NCBI RefSeq assembly: GCF_020042285.1
Contig: NZ_CP083388.1
Location: 3,126,001-3,190,000 of the forward strand
Reading direction: 5' to 3'
DNA length: 64,000 bases
DNA from: Ferruginibacter albus
GTDB taxonomy: Bacteria > Bacteroidota > Bacteroidia > Chitinophagales > Chitinophagaceae
This document shows positions 42,227 through 50,855 of this stretch, in pieces. How positions within the stretch are numbered: the stretch's first letter is position 1; each line of letters begins with the position of its first letter. Both the position numbers and the translations under genes were made by a program. Under the pieces are notes generated by a model. It saw nothing but the letters and a program-made list of their open reading frames with translations, had not been told where the DNA came from and searched no databases.

Positions 42227-44671
42227 TTAGTACTTAATAACGATTTTATTATTTGCATTTTTAAATACAGCTATCAATACATTGCAGGAATGCTCACCGG
42301 CTATAGCTGTTGAATTATCTGTTAAGAAAGAATATTGAGCTCTCTTAAACGCAACGCGTTGGTCATCTATTCTCAATTTTTCAACGCCTGTAAACCCGTG
42401 AAAAACCAATTGAATACTTTTGAATTTTGAAGTAAAGCTTCCTTCCGGCTTATCAATTACAATAGATTTTTGTGAAGGATCGTAACTGATATTTCTTTTA
42501 TAATAATTTCCCTTTTCATACTCAAAGCTCTCTCCATCATCTTCATAATAAATAAAGTTATTTGACTGATTGCCTTTATATACATGTATTATTAAAGTAT
42601 CAGAAGGCGAATAAGCTGTAGATTGAACCAATGATTGCGTCGGTATGATGCTGCTTTCTTTTACATACACCGGTAATTCTTTCATTGATAATTGAATGAT
42701 CTTTTCTTTTCCTCCTTGTTCAACAGAATCATTAAAAAGATCATACCAGCTACTTTTGGGAAAATAAATCTTTGCAAAATCTTTTGTACTTACAACAGGA
42801 GCGACCATTAATGCATTACCAAAACAAAATTGGTTTTGATATGTCTTGTCATACACATTCGCATCAAACGTATTTTCAATAGCCAATGAACGTATTACCG
42901 GTAATCCATCTTGTGTAGATTCATAAAAAGCAGCATATAAATATGGCAGTAATTTATAACGAAGATTTACAAACGGGCGAAGGTTAGCAATCGCTTCTTC
43001 GCCATAAGTCCACGGCTCTGATGATCTGTTATTATATTCTTTATGATTTCGATAATAAGGAAAGAATGCGCCCAGTTGCATCCATCTAGTAAACAACTCC
43101 GGTGATGCACTGCCTCCTGTATAACCACCTACATCCATACCGGTAAAGGAAACGCCACTTAATCCTAAACTATTTAATAAGCGCACTCCAAGTATCATGT
43201 GTTCATCACTTGCTACATTATCGCCCGTCCATATGGCTGAATAACGTTGTAAGCCCGCATAACCGGCGCGACTTAATACAAACGGACGTTTATTGGTGGC
43301 CTCTTTATATCCTTCATTACTTGAACGTGCCATTAAGAAACCATATACATTTCTTGCTTCTAAATGAGATGCTTTTCTTCCTTCAAAATCAAAAATTATA
43401 TTGTTGGGCATTTTTTGTCCCCAGGTTGCAATCTCATTCATATCATTCCAAATACCGCTTACACCATTATCAGGGAAAAACTTTACTTCCTTTCTCCAAA
43501 ATGCCCGGCCCTTCTCACTTGTAAAGTCGGTAAAATAACACCAGCCTGGCCAAACCTGGCCACTATAATATTTCCCATCTACGTATTTTACGTAAGCATC
43601 TTGCTGCAAGCCTCTTTCAAAAGCAGGCGCACCGGGTGCTACTTTAATGCCCGGATCAACAATCACCGTAGTTCTAAATCCAAGTGATTTTAAATTACCG
43701 GTTAAACTAACAGGATCGGAAAAACGATTCTTATCCCAGGTAAACAATTGGTATTTGTCCATGTAATGAATATCCAAAGTAATACCATCACAAGGAATTT
43801 TTTTCTCACGCATTGTTTGTGCAATACGTATTACTTCCGTATCAGGATAATAACTCCATCTGCATTGTTGATAGCCCAAGCTCCACATGGGCGGCATCTT
43901 CATTCTTCCTGTTAAGGATGTGTAAGAAGAAATAATGTCAGATAGTTTAGTATGATAAATAAAATAATAATTCAGTTCGCCACCACGTGCACCAAAAGAT
44001 GAGAAACGATCGTTACTGGCTCCAAAATTGAAATCTGTTTGAAAAGTATTGTCTAAAAATATCCCGTAATTAAGGTTATGATGTATGCCGATATAAAATG
44101 GAATGGACGAATATAATGGATCCTGCGAAGCGCTGTAGCCGGGCACATCACTATTCCAATTTGTATATCCGCTGCCGCGACGATCTAAATTACCGGTCTT
44201 CTCTCCTAACCCAATAAAACGTTCATCATCCTGCATTTTTTTATAGTCAGAAACTTCTTCTCCTACCCATGATATATTTAATCCTTGTTCATCCTGGCTG
44301 ATAATTTTTCCTTCTTTATTATAGAAAATTATAGAAAAGGGATTTTTTTTGATCTCTGCTTTTAATGAATCGGTCTGAAGGATAATGCTGCTATCATTTT
44401 GTGTGATAGTAGTTTTTACTGTTTGAGGCGGAGCAATTACTGCATAAGAAAAATCAGGTTTCAATTTTTGTTTATCTACCCTTACTCTTATAATATTGGG
44501 CGAATAAGCAATTACAGATGCAAATGCACTTGGTGTAGTAATATCAATGGATTGCGTGCTAACTATTGTGCTTGTTATGACTCCAATTTCTTTTACAGGA
44601 TTTTGTGCATTTGTTTTAATAGTAACAAGCAAAATAGTTAAAACAAAAAAGAATTTTACGGCTGACTTCAT
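42227..44671 (-). CDS. exported GH31 alpha-glucosidase
   Basis: 814 residues with a signal peptide (MKSAVKFFFVLTILLVTIKTNAQ). The N-terminal beta domain comes first, then the GH31 barrel. The nucleophile Asp is in GIWNDMNEIA (about 410), and the acid/base Asp is in SAIWTGDNVAS (about 480). PPMWSLGYQQCRWSYYPDTE and LDIHYMDKYQLFTWD are also typical. The C-terminal beta domains and a DUF5110-like part end the protein. It releases glucose from the ends of maltodextrins, probably in the periplasm. It follows the GH13 gene with a hairpin between. Confidence 0.95.
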   Translation of the reverse strand: MKSAVKFFFVLTILLVTIKTNAQNPVKEIGVITSTIVSTQSIDITTPSAFASVIAYSPNIIRVRVDKQKLKPDFSYAVIAPPQTVKTTITQNDSSIILQTDSLKAEIKKNPFSIIFYNKEGKIISQDEQGLNISWVGEEVSDYKKMQDDERFIGLGEKTGNLDRRGSGYTNWNSDVPGYSASQDPLYSSIPFYIGIHHNLNYGIFLDNTFQTDFNFGASNDRFSSFGARGGELNYYFIYHTKLSDIISSYTSLTGRMKMPPMWSLGYQQCRWSYYPDTEVIRIAQTMREKKIPCDGITLDIHYMDKYQLFTWDKNRFSDPVSLTGNLKSLGFRTTVIVDPGIKVAPGAPAFERGLQQDAYVKYVDGKYYSGQVWPGWCYFTDFTSEKGRAFWRKEVKFFPDNGVSGIWNDMNEIATWGQKMPNNIIFDFEGRKASHLEARNVYGFLMARSSNEGYKEATNKRPFVLSRAGYAGLQRYSAIWTGDNVASDEHMILGVRLLNSLGLSGVSFTGMDVGGYTGGSASPELFTRWMQLGAFFPYYRNHKEYNNRSSEPWTYGEEAIANLRPFVNLRYKLLPYLYAAFYESTQDGLPVIRSLAIENTFDANVYDKTYQNQFCFGNALMVAPVVSTKDFAKIYFPKSSWYDLFNDSVEQGGKEKIIQLSMKELPVYVKESSIIPTQSLVQSTAYSPSDTLIIHVYKGNQSNNFIYYEDDGESFEYEKGNYYKRNISYDPSQKSIVIDKPEGSFTSKFKSIQLVFHGFTGVEKLRIDDQRVAFKRAQYSFLTDNSTAIAGEHSCNVLIAVFKNANNKIVIKY

Positions 44672-44711
44672 ACGCTAATTTACAATGATTATACGCTTTT
44701 AATAAAAATAA

Positions 44712-44734
44712 AAATGCCGGAATAACCGGCATTT
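44712..44734 (-). terminator. hairpin between GH13 and GH31
   Basis: AAATGCCGG (44712-44720) pairs with CCGGCATTT (44726-44734). On the minus strand it is followed by a T-rich run. It may attenuate expression of GH31 and dinB relative to the sus genes. Confidence 0.7.
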
Positions 44735-44751
44735 AAATAAACTATTTGTGA

Positions 44752-46098
44752 TCAGAACTGTAGCTTTAAAGTAGCATCGTTATCAATAAGCACTTTATAA
44801 TCCCACGGTGCCAAAGTTAATGTTGAAAAAGAAGAAACAGTTTTGGTTTCCTTTTTGAAAATATCGAAAGAAGTTTTTGCAGTAAAATCTTTCAGATGCA
44901 CTACTTGTTTAGTATTACTCAGGTTAAGCACTACCAATACAAAACGATTGGCCACATAGCGATAATAGGCAAATACATTTTTATCATTATCTGTTGCTAT
45001 TCTTTTATAAGCAGCAGCAGGATTCAAAGCCGGATGAAGCTTCTTTAACTTCAACAGTGTTGTATAAAATGCTGCACGTTGATACTTTGAAAAGCTTATT
45101 GTGTCTTTGTCAAAAAAACGGATGGCTCTTAAAAAAGGTTCTTCCTGTCCGCTATAAATTAATGGCACACCTGATTTCATTGTTTGCGTTAATAAGGCAA
45201 ATGGCGCATGCGTAATGCCTGGCGTGGTTTCATAATCTGCTTTATTCCAGCTATTTTCATCGTGGTTAGATGTAAAATACATATGTAGCGAACCTTTAGG
45301 AAAAGTTGTATCATAATTATTGATGGCGCTGTCCAATGAGTTGGCATCTTTAGTACCTTTTACAATATCTTTCATTACATTAAACACGCTCCATGTATAT
45401 GTTGCATTAAAACCATCTTTATTTAACTCAGGTTTTTCTCCCTCAGCCAGCATAAAAATATTTTTAAGCTTTCTTAGTTCGGGAATACATTTTTGCCAAA
45501 ATGCATCGGGCACTTCGCCAGCAACATCACAACGAAAGCCGTCTATATTGGTTTCTGTTATCCAGTATTTCATAACAGCAATCATGCTATCCGCTAATTC
45601 GTGATTATTGTAGTTGAGTTTGCGTGTATCTGTCCAATCAAAAGGTGCTATTAAATTGCCTGCAGAATCTTTTGCATAAAAGTCGGAATGTTTTTCGATC
45701 CAATAATTATCAGCGCCAGTATGATTAGCTACCCAATCAATTATTACTTTAAAACCTAAGCTATGTGCCTTATTTACCAGTTGTTTCCAATCCTGTAATG
45801 TTCCATATTCAGGATTGATAGCGCCATAATCAGCTATGGCATAATAACTCCCTAAACTTCCTTTTCTATCTTTTTTACTAATAGGATTAATGGGCATAAA
45901 CCAAAGCGTTTGTGCTCCCATTTGTTTTAACCGGGGCAACTGTTTTTCAAAAGCTTTAAAAGTGCCTTCAGGTGTGTATTGGCGAACATTTACTTCATAG
46001 ATATTTCCGTTTAATATCCATGAAGGAGTTTGTGCATTGCTTTTTAAAAAAGCCAAAAGCAATATTGAAATAAGTAATCTTTTTGGGGAAAGTTTCAT
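44752..46098 (-). CDS. exported GH13 alpha-amylase
   Basis: 448 residues with a signal peptide (LLISILLLAFLKSNAQ). It begins with the barrel almost at once (ILNGNIYEVNVRQYTPEGTF). The catalytic residues are in DGFRCDVAGE (nucleophile, about 189), FMLAEGEKPEL (acid, about 218) and TSNHDENSW (about 277). VIIDWVANHTG is conserved region I. A short C-terminal beta domain closes it. It probably cleaves maltodextrins in the periplasm. It follows the SusF-like gene with a hairpin between, same strand. Confidence 0.94.
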   Translation of the reverse strand: MKLSPKRLLISILLLAFLKSNAQTPSWILNGNIYEVNVRQYTPEGTFKAFEKQLPRLKQMGAQTLWFMPINPISKKDRKGSLGSYYAIADYGAINPEYGTLQDWKQLVNKAHSLGFKVIIDWVANHTGADNYWIEKHSDFYAKDSAGNLIAPFDWTDTRKLNYNNHELADSMIAVMKYWITETNIDGFRCDVAGEVPDAFWQKCIPELRKLKNIFMLAEGEKPELNKDGFNATYTWSVFNVMKDIVKGTKDANSLDSAINNYDTTFPKGSLHMYFTSNHDENSWNKADYETTPGITHAPFALLTQTMKSGVPLIYSGQEEPFLRAIRFFDKDTISFSKYQRAAFYTTLLKLKKLHPALNPAAAYKRIATDNDKNVFAYYRYVANRFVLVVLNLSNTKQVVHLKDFTAKTSFDIFKKETKTVSSFSTLTLAPWDYKVLIDNDATLKLQF

Positions 46099-46120
46099 TG
46101 TAATTATTTTAAGAAAAGAA

Positions 46121-46149
46121 AAACCGGCTCCAAAAATAAGAACCGGTTT
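46121..46149 (-). terminator. hairpin between the SusF-like gene and GH13
   Basis: AAACCGG (46121-46127) pairs with CCGGTTT (46143-46149), extended by TC/GA. An A-run on the plus strand gives T-rich sequence on the minus strand. Likely partial terminator or processing site inside the locus. Confidence 0.65.
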
Positions 46150-46172
46150 GGTATAATTAAAGAATCTCTTTT

Positions 46173-48026
46173 TTATTGAATGGTATATGTTTGATTATAC
46201 TCATCCAGAGTTACAGTATATAAACCTGTGCTTCCACTAAATGAGATATTGTTACCGCCATTGTCTGCTATCTTACCTGGTCCATTATCTTCATAATCTA
46301 AATAATACTTATCATCTGGTCCACCAGACGGCCATGATGCAGATGCGACAAACTTAAATTGTTTACCTCCTTCCAATTGTACATTTGTTGCTTTCCAAAC
46401 ACCATTGCCCATATAAGTCATTTGTGGAGAGTTTGCAGGATCCCAATTTGGAGTAATCGCATCCCCCACAATACGCATAGTATTTGCATAGGTTACCTGG
46501 TATTTAAGATTTGAAGGATCACTTCCGTCAAAGATCAATCTCCATCTACCTGGCGCAGGTTCAGGATTATCATTCTGGAAAACATTGTCACCAGGAATGA
46601 TCAATTTATTTTTTGCATTGTTAGGATCGTATTTATCACCACTTGGAACGCCAAAATAATTAGAGCTTCCATAACCGCTTGTCCAACCGTTTACACCATC
46701 GTGAAATTTAAATTGTTCATTCCCGGAAGTAAAGTCTTGCAAGATCATAAATTTATCAACCCCCATATAGCTCATATAGATCGGGTTGTTGGCATCCCAA
46801 CCATTTACTGCGCCAACAATACCCACGCCTTTTTGAACAACATTATATTGCATAGTGGCAAGATTTACCTGTATGCGATATACACCCGCTGCCCCTGGCA
46901 CTGCAATATTATTTCCACCGTTATTGGTAGTTAATACCCCGGTGTTATTAGCAGCATTATTCCCTGATTGGTCAGCACCATTGGTTTCTCCATAAATTGT
47001 TTGACCTGCTGCTCCCCAATCTGCTTTCAATCCTAAAAGTTTAAATCCGCCATTTCCGGGATTCAGATAGGTGTATATATAGTACACTCCTGTAGTAGAG
47101 TTATCCTGGATAAATTGTAATGCATCTGTTGGTGTCCAACTAATTGGAGTTGCCCCGCCTACTAAGAACAAATTAACTTTACGAACCAGATAAAACTGGT
47201 TTACATAACTGTTCCATTGCACTACTGATCCCGACGAAGCTGTAGCCGTCCATCTTAAGTTTGCTATCTGTGTTAGATCTGAAAATCCATTTGATGTAAG
47301 TGCATCAGAAAGATCTTTATAAGAAATACTGAATACAGAATCGGCTCCTGAATTGTTACTTGGTAAAGAGAATAACGGAGTAGTACTTCCATCATCTTTA
47401 TAAAAATATATGGTATAAAGAACCGGCGTTGCAGAAGGAGTTCCGGTAGAGCGTGTCCAGTTGAACCGCACACTATCTGATGTTGAACCCGGGTTAATAG
47501 TAACTGTACTAGCCGAAGAGACTGGTCCTAATAAGAAAAATGGCGTTACACCATTTGTTTGAAAACGTGCAATAGTAAGTGTATTTGTTTTATCAGACTG
47601 TACTGTTGTACTTCCGTTATCTGCCACTACCCCCCATATTAATTGAACAGAACCACCTACAGGAACCTGGTGTGCATTTAATACACTATCAACCTGCGTT
47701 TGTGTAAGTGTTAAAGTTGTAGCCGAACCATTATTATCAGAAGGAATAGAGATTATCGGAGCGTTAATATCGCCGCCATCTTTTAATGCAGCTACCCATT
47801 TATAAGTAGGTGCTGTATGTACGCCCGGAGTAGCTGCTGTCCAGCTAATTTGCACTGTACTATCCGGGATGGCAATATTAAGTGTGATGGTATCATTTGT
47901 TGCCGGAGCTAATAATGATAAAGGGCCTAATGCTTCTCCCGTAGGTGTATTGCCAAAATAATCAGCCTTTTGGCAAGAAGCTATTATCAAGCAAACTGCA
48001 CTTAGAACAAAAAATATTTTTTTCAT
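46173..48026 (-). CDS. SusE/SusF-like starch-binding outer-membrane lipoprotein
   Basis: 617 residues. A lipoprotein signal ends in LIIASCQKADYFG (Cys about 18). Two SusE-type Ig-like domains follow (PLSLLAPATNDTITL about 37 and FLLGPVSSASTVTI about 165). Three carbohydrate-binding-like modules come next: near 285 (NLFLVGGATPISWTP), 400 (GIVGAVNGWDANNPIYMSYM) and 510 (MRIVGDAITPNWDPANSPQM). The layout matches Bacteroides SusE/SusF, which bind starch on the cell surface without cleaving it. It is the fifth gene from susC. Confidence 0.9.
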   Translation of the reverse strand: MKKIFFVLSAVCLIIASCQKADYFGNTPTGEALGPLSLLAPATNDTITLNIAIPDSTVQISWTAATPGVHTAPTYKWVAALKDGGDINAPIISIPSDNNGSATTLTLTQTQVDSVLNAHQVPVGGSVQLIWGVVADNGSTTVQSDKTNTLTIARFQTNGVTPFFLLGPVSSASTVTINPGSTSDSVRFNWTRSTGTPSATPVLYTIYFYKDDGSTTPLFSLPSNNSGADSVFSISYKDLSDALTSNGFSDLTQIANLRWTATASSGSVVQWNSYVNQFYLVRKVNLFLVGGATPISWTPTDALQFIQDNSTTGVYYIYTYLNPGNGGFKLLGLKADWGAAGQTIYGETNGADQSGNNAANNTGVLTTNNGGNNIAVPGAAGVYRIQVNLATMQYNVVQKGVGIVGAVNGWDANNPIYMSYMGVDKFMILQDFTSGNEQFKFHDGVNGWTSGYGSSNYFGVPSGDKYDPNNAKNKLIIPGDNVFQNDNPEPAPGRWRLIFDGSDPSNLKYQVTYANTMRIVGDAITPNWDPANSPQMTYMGNGVWKATNVQLEGGKQFKFVASASWPSGGPDDKYYLDYEDNGPGKIADNGGNNISFSGSTGLYTVTLDEYNQTYTIQ

Positions 48027-48044
48027 AATTAGTTTTTTAAAAAA

Positions 48045-48887
48045 TTATTTCATTGGCGTAAAAGGAACAAGATCAGCCTGCCCTGTACTTACCGTTGTTG
48101 GGCTTCCCGATATATCTAACACCGTTCCGTTAAACTGATATTTAAACCCGGCAAGATTATGTCCATTCTGCTGTGTTGCAAAGTTTGCTGAAGGAATGAA
48201 TGTAGCTGTCCAAATTGTTGCACCTGTTTTTCTTGCAGTAACTGTTATTGGGTTTCCTATTTGATTATTTTGATCGTCGTAAGCAGTAATAGTTGCAGAA
48301 GCCGGCGTCATGCGTTGGTCATTAACCGCTGTTGCCAGACTTTGATCAAAATTTACAGACACCACATCATTGGTATCGATCTTAGCAGGAAATACTCTTA
48401 ACATTGTAGGCGTAAATATTAATGCATCAAACTTAAAGCCGCTACCCTTAGTCAGTGCATTATCTGTTTGTTTGCTACCATCAATATTTCTTGCTAAATA
48501 ATTAAAGCTAAACATTGTACCAGGGGTAAGACCAAACAAAGTAGTACCTGTAAATGTAAATGACCAAACATCACCATTAACTTTTGTCATTTTAACACCA
48601 TCGGGGTTTGCCAAAGAAGCCCAGGTTCCTCCATCATTCAATGCGGTAGTTGCATTGGCATCTGCTGCCTGTCCGTCTGCATCATGGTAACACCATATCC
48701 ATAAATAAATATCACTGGCACCTGCCATTGCTGTACCGCTTAGATCAGCAGTAAGAGTAACCTGGTCTTCTGCTGTAAATGATGCAGGAGATAGGCTTGT
48801 TACCGGCGTTCCGTTTTGCGCATAAATATTCAAATGAATTAGGGTGAGTAACACACTTGAAAAAATTATACTTACTATTTTTTTCAT
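48045..48887 (-). CDS. exported carbohydrate-binding-like protein of the sus locus
   Basis: 280 residues with a signal peptide (IYAQNGTP), not a lipobox. The first half is a beta domain (VTSLSPASFTAEDQVTLTAD, YLWIWCYHDADG, WSFTFTGTTLFGLTPG) that resembles the N-terminal domain of the secreted amylase at 25183. The second half has an Ig-like pattern (MLRVFPAKIDTNDVVSVNFD). It is probably a periplasmic or released glycan-binding accessory. The name of the family is not certain. It lies 18 bp before the SusF-like gene. Confidence 0.75.
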   Translation of the reverse strand: MKKIVSIIFSSVLLTLIHLNIYAQNGTPVTSLSPASFTAEDQVTLTADLSGTAMAGASDIYLWIWCYHDADGQAADANATTALNDGGTWASLANPDGVKMTKVNGDVWSFTFTGTTLFGLTPGTMFSFNYLARNIDGSKQTDNALTKGSGFKFDALIFTPTMLRVFPAKIDTNDVVSVNFDQSLATAVNDQRMTPASATITAYDDQNNQIGNPITVTARKTGATIWTATFIPSANFATQQNGHNLAGFKYQFNGTVLDISGSPTTVSTGQADLVPFTPMK

Positions 48888-48898
48888 GTTGAATATTT

Positions 48899-49408
48899 TT
48901 ATTGTTGTTTAGTAAAAAGATAACTGTAAGAAAGAAGCTTTGTTCCGGAAGAAGCATCATACTTATTTACCACTACAGGCAATTGTGCCGATGTTTCTGT
49001 AGGATAAGATCCCAACTTAATTCTTATAGTATCTGTTGCCCCTGCCAATACTAATGAGTCTGGGTATTGTGCATCATTAAAATACCAATTGCCTGAGCTT
49101 ATAGGTATAACAATTGGAGCACTACCTTGTGTTGTACTGAATGTAGTGGGATTACCCCCATTCATATTTAATGTTAATGAGAAGTCGCTATAAGGAAATA
49201 AATTAGTGATATCCATTGTTTTAAAAGGAAATCCTTTTGAAGATGCAACTTCATCTGTTTGTGTCACACTGGACAATTTCCATGTGCCTGCAAATGCTGA
49301 GGTTACAGCAACAGGAGCTTTTAAAGCCGGCACCGCATCGGGTGTACAAGATTGCTCTACTATTGTTATTGCAAGTAACAACAAACTGTATTTTAATATT
49401 TTTTTCAT
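48899..49408 (-). CDS. lipocalin-like (DUF5004-type) lipoprotein of the sus locus
   Basis: 169 residues. The signal MKKILKYSLLLLAITIVEQS ends at a lipid-bearing Cys (SCTPDAVPA, about 21). The mature part begins with a lipocalin-like opening (FAGTWKLSSVTQTDEVASSK) and continues with beta strands (DFSLTLNMNGG, GNWYFNDAQYPDSLVLAG). Such proteins recur just after susD in Bacteroidota glycan loci. The role is unknown; glycan binding or receptor stabilisation is a guess. Confidence 0.78.
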   Translation of the reverse strand: MKKILKYSLLLLAITIVEQSCTPDAVPALKAPVAVTSAFAGTWKLSSVTQTDEVASSKGFPFKTMDITNLFPYSDFSLTLNMNGGNPTTFSTTQGSAPIVIPISSGNWYFNDAQYPDSLVLAGATDTIRIKLGSYPTETSAQLPVVVNKYDASSGTKLLSYSYLFTKQQ

Positions 49409-49439
49409 ACTCGTATTTATTAATAAGTAACTAAATCAA

Positions 49440-50837
49440 TTAAAAGCATCCTCCTGTTGGGTTTTGCACAAAACCAGGATAAGATGCTGTTTCCAGCGCA
49501 GGAAATGGTAAAATAAATCCATTACAATCCCAAGGAGAGCCTCTTCTATCAATATTCGTTCCTTCCAATACACCAATTCTTTTTATTTCCTGTAAACGAT
49601 TTCCTTCTCCTACCATTTCCAGTTCATGTTGTGTTCTGGCGGTGCTGATCACCAATGCCGCAGTTGAACCTATTGGTATATTCATAGAACCTGTAAAACC
49701 AGATGCTCTATTTAATATATCGTTTATATCACCTATAGCAGTTGCTAGAGCAGAAGGATTATTATTAGCTATTTCTGCTCCTGCCTCTGCCCGTATTAAC
49801 TTCATTTCTGTTAAATGTAAAACCGTATAGTCGAAATAATCCTTATTATACTTACGTAAGGAATTAAAGCCCGGTTGTAAGGTGGTACTATAAAATGCAG
49901 TATCTCTAACGTCGTTTGGATTAGAGGTTGCCGCATTAAAATAAGCATCCGTAAAATAGAAATAAGGAATGTTTATATCCGATCTCCAGCTTCCCTGCAC
50001 TTCACTTGCGGGTTGATTAGTACCGGGTGCCGCAGCAATTCTCAGAATAGATTCTTTACTTAATCCCAATGAAAAGCGATCAGAATAATTTGAATCTAAT
50101 TGAAATTTATTGCTGTTAATTACCATGTCAGCATATTTAAAAGCATTTGTAAAATCATTCATTTGGAAATATACTTTAGCCAAATATGCTTCTGCAGCCC
50201 ATTTTGTAGCTGAGTAATATTTTCCATCAGCCGGAGTAGCCGGAAGTAATGAATCTGCACTTTGTAGATCAGCAATTACCTGATCATAAATCTGCTTTAC
50301 TGTACTGCGTGGAAGTGCTTCCAAACTAGAACTCACTCTAAGCGGAATTCCTAAATGAGAATTATCAGGTGTAAAACCATAAGGCTGAGCAAACATTCTT
50401 ACTAATTCAAAATGTCCTACTCCTCTTAAAAACTTTCCTTCTCCTTCATAATAATTAATATTGCTTCCACCCTGAGCCAGGTTCTCTAACATAATATTTC
50501 CCGAGTGTATCACCCTATATCCCTGCTGATAAAAATCGCCCATTTCTGCACCAAAATATTGCGCATTTCTGTTATAAAAAGTTATATCATCTCCGCTGAA
50601 ATTATTCTTCAATTGATCCGCCATCAGTTCACTTATTTTCTGTAAATGACCGCCGATAAAATTGTTATTTACAAAATCTAAATAGGCTCCATTAGCAAAA
50701 GCAGCAATACCGGTAGAATCTTTAAATGGTTCTGATAACTGACCTTCTGGTGGACGTTCCAGGAAATCTTTACTACAGGATTCAACTACGAAGAGAACTG
50801 CAATTAGTAATAAGGAATTAAAAAATTTATATTTCAT
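49440..50837 (-). CDS. susD: SusD/RagB-family glycan-binding lipoprotein
   Basis: 465 residues. The lipobox is FVVESCSKDFLERP, with Ser-Lys-Asp after the Cys, a surface-export type sequence. The SusD N-terminal motif is seen (RPPEGQLSEPFKDSTGIAAF), then the TPR-like helical core (WAAEAYLAKVYFQMNDFTNA) and the C-terminal region ELEMVGEGNRLQEIKRIGVL. It acts as the lid on the SusC barrel and binds the glycan. It lies 18 bp after susC. Ligand is likely alpha-glucan by context. Confidence 0.96.
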   Translation of the reverse strand: MKYKFFNSLLLIAVLFVVESCSKDFLERPPEGQLSEPFKDSTGIAAFANGAYLDFVNNNFIGGHLQKISELMADQLKNNFSGDDITFYNRNAQYFGAEMGDFYQQGYRVIHSGNIMLENLAQGGSNINYYEGEGKFLRGVGHFELVRMFAQPYGFTPDNSHLGIPLRVSSSLEALPRSTVKQIYDQVIADLQSADSLLPATPADGKYYSATKWAAEAYLAKVYFQMNDFTNAFKYADMVINSNKFQLDSNYSDRFSLGLSKESILRIAAAPGTNQPASEVQGSWRSDINIPYFYFTDAYFNAATSNPNDVRDTAFYSTTLQPGFNSLRKYNKDYFDYTVLHLTEMKLIRAEAGAEIANNNPSALATAIGDINDILNRASGFTGSMNIPIGSTAALVISTARTQHELEMVGEGNRLQEIKRIGVLEGTNIDRRGSPWDCNGFILPFPALETASYPGFVQNPTGGCF

Positions 50838-50855
50838 AATTATATTTATTAATTA

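Noticed and set aside
44672-44751. TGTGTA-type operator before GH31, before GH13 at 46098 or before the second surface protein
   Set aside because: These gaps were read and no matching palindrome was found, so these genes probably depend on upstream promoters or other control.
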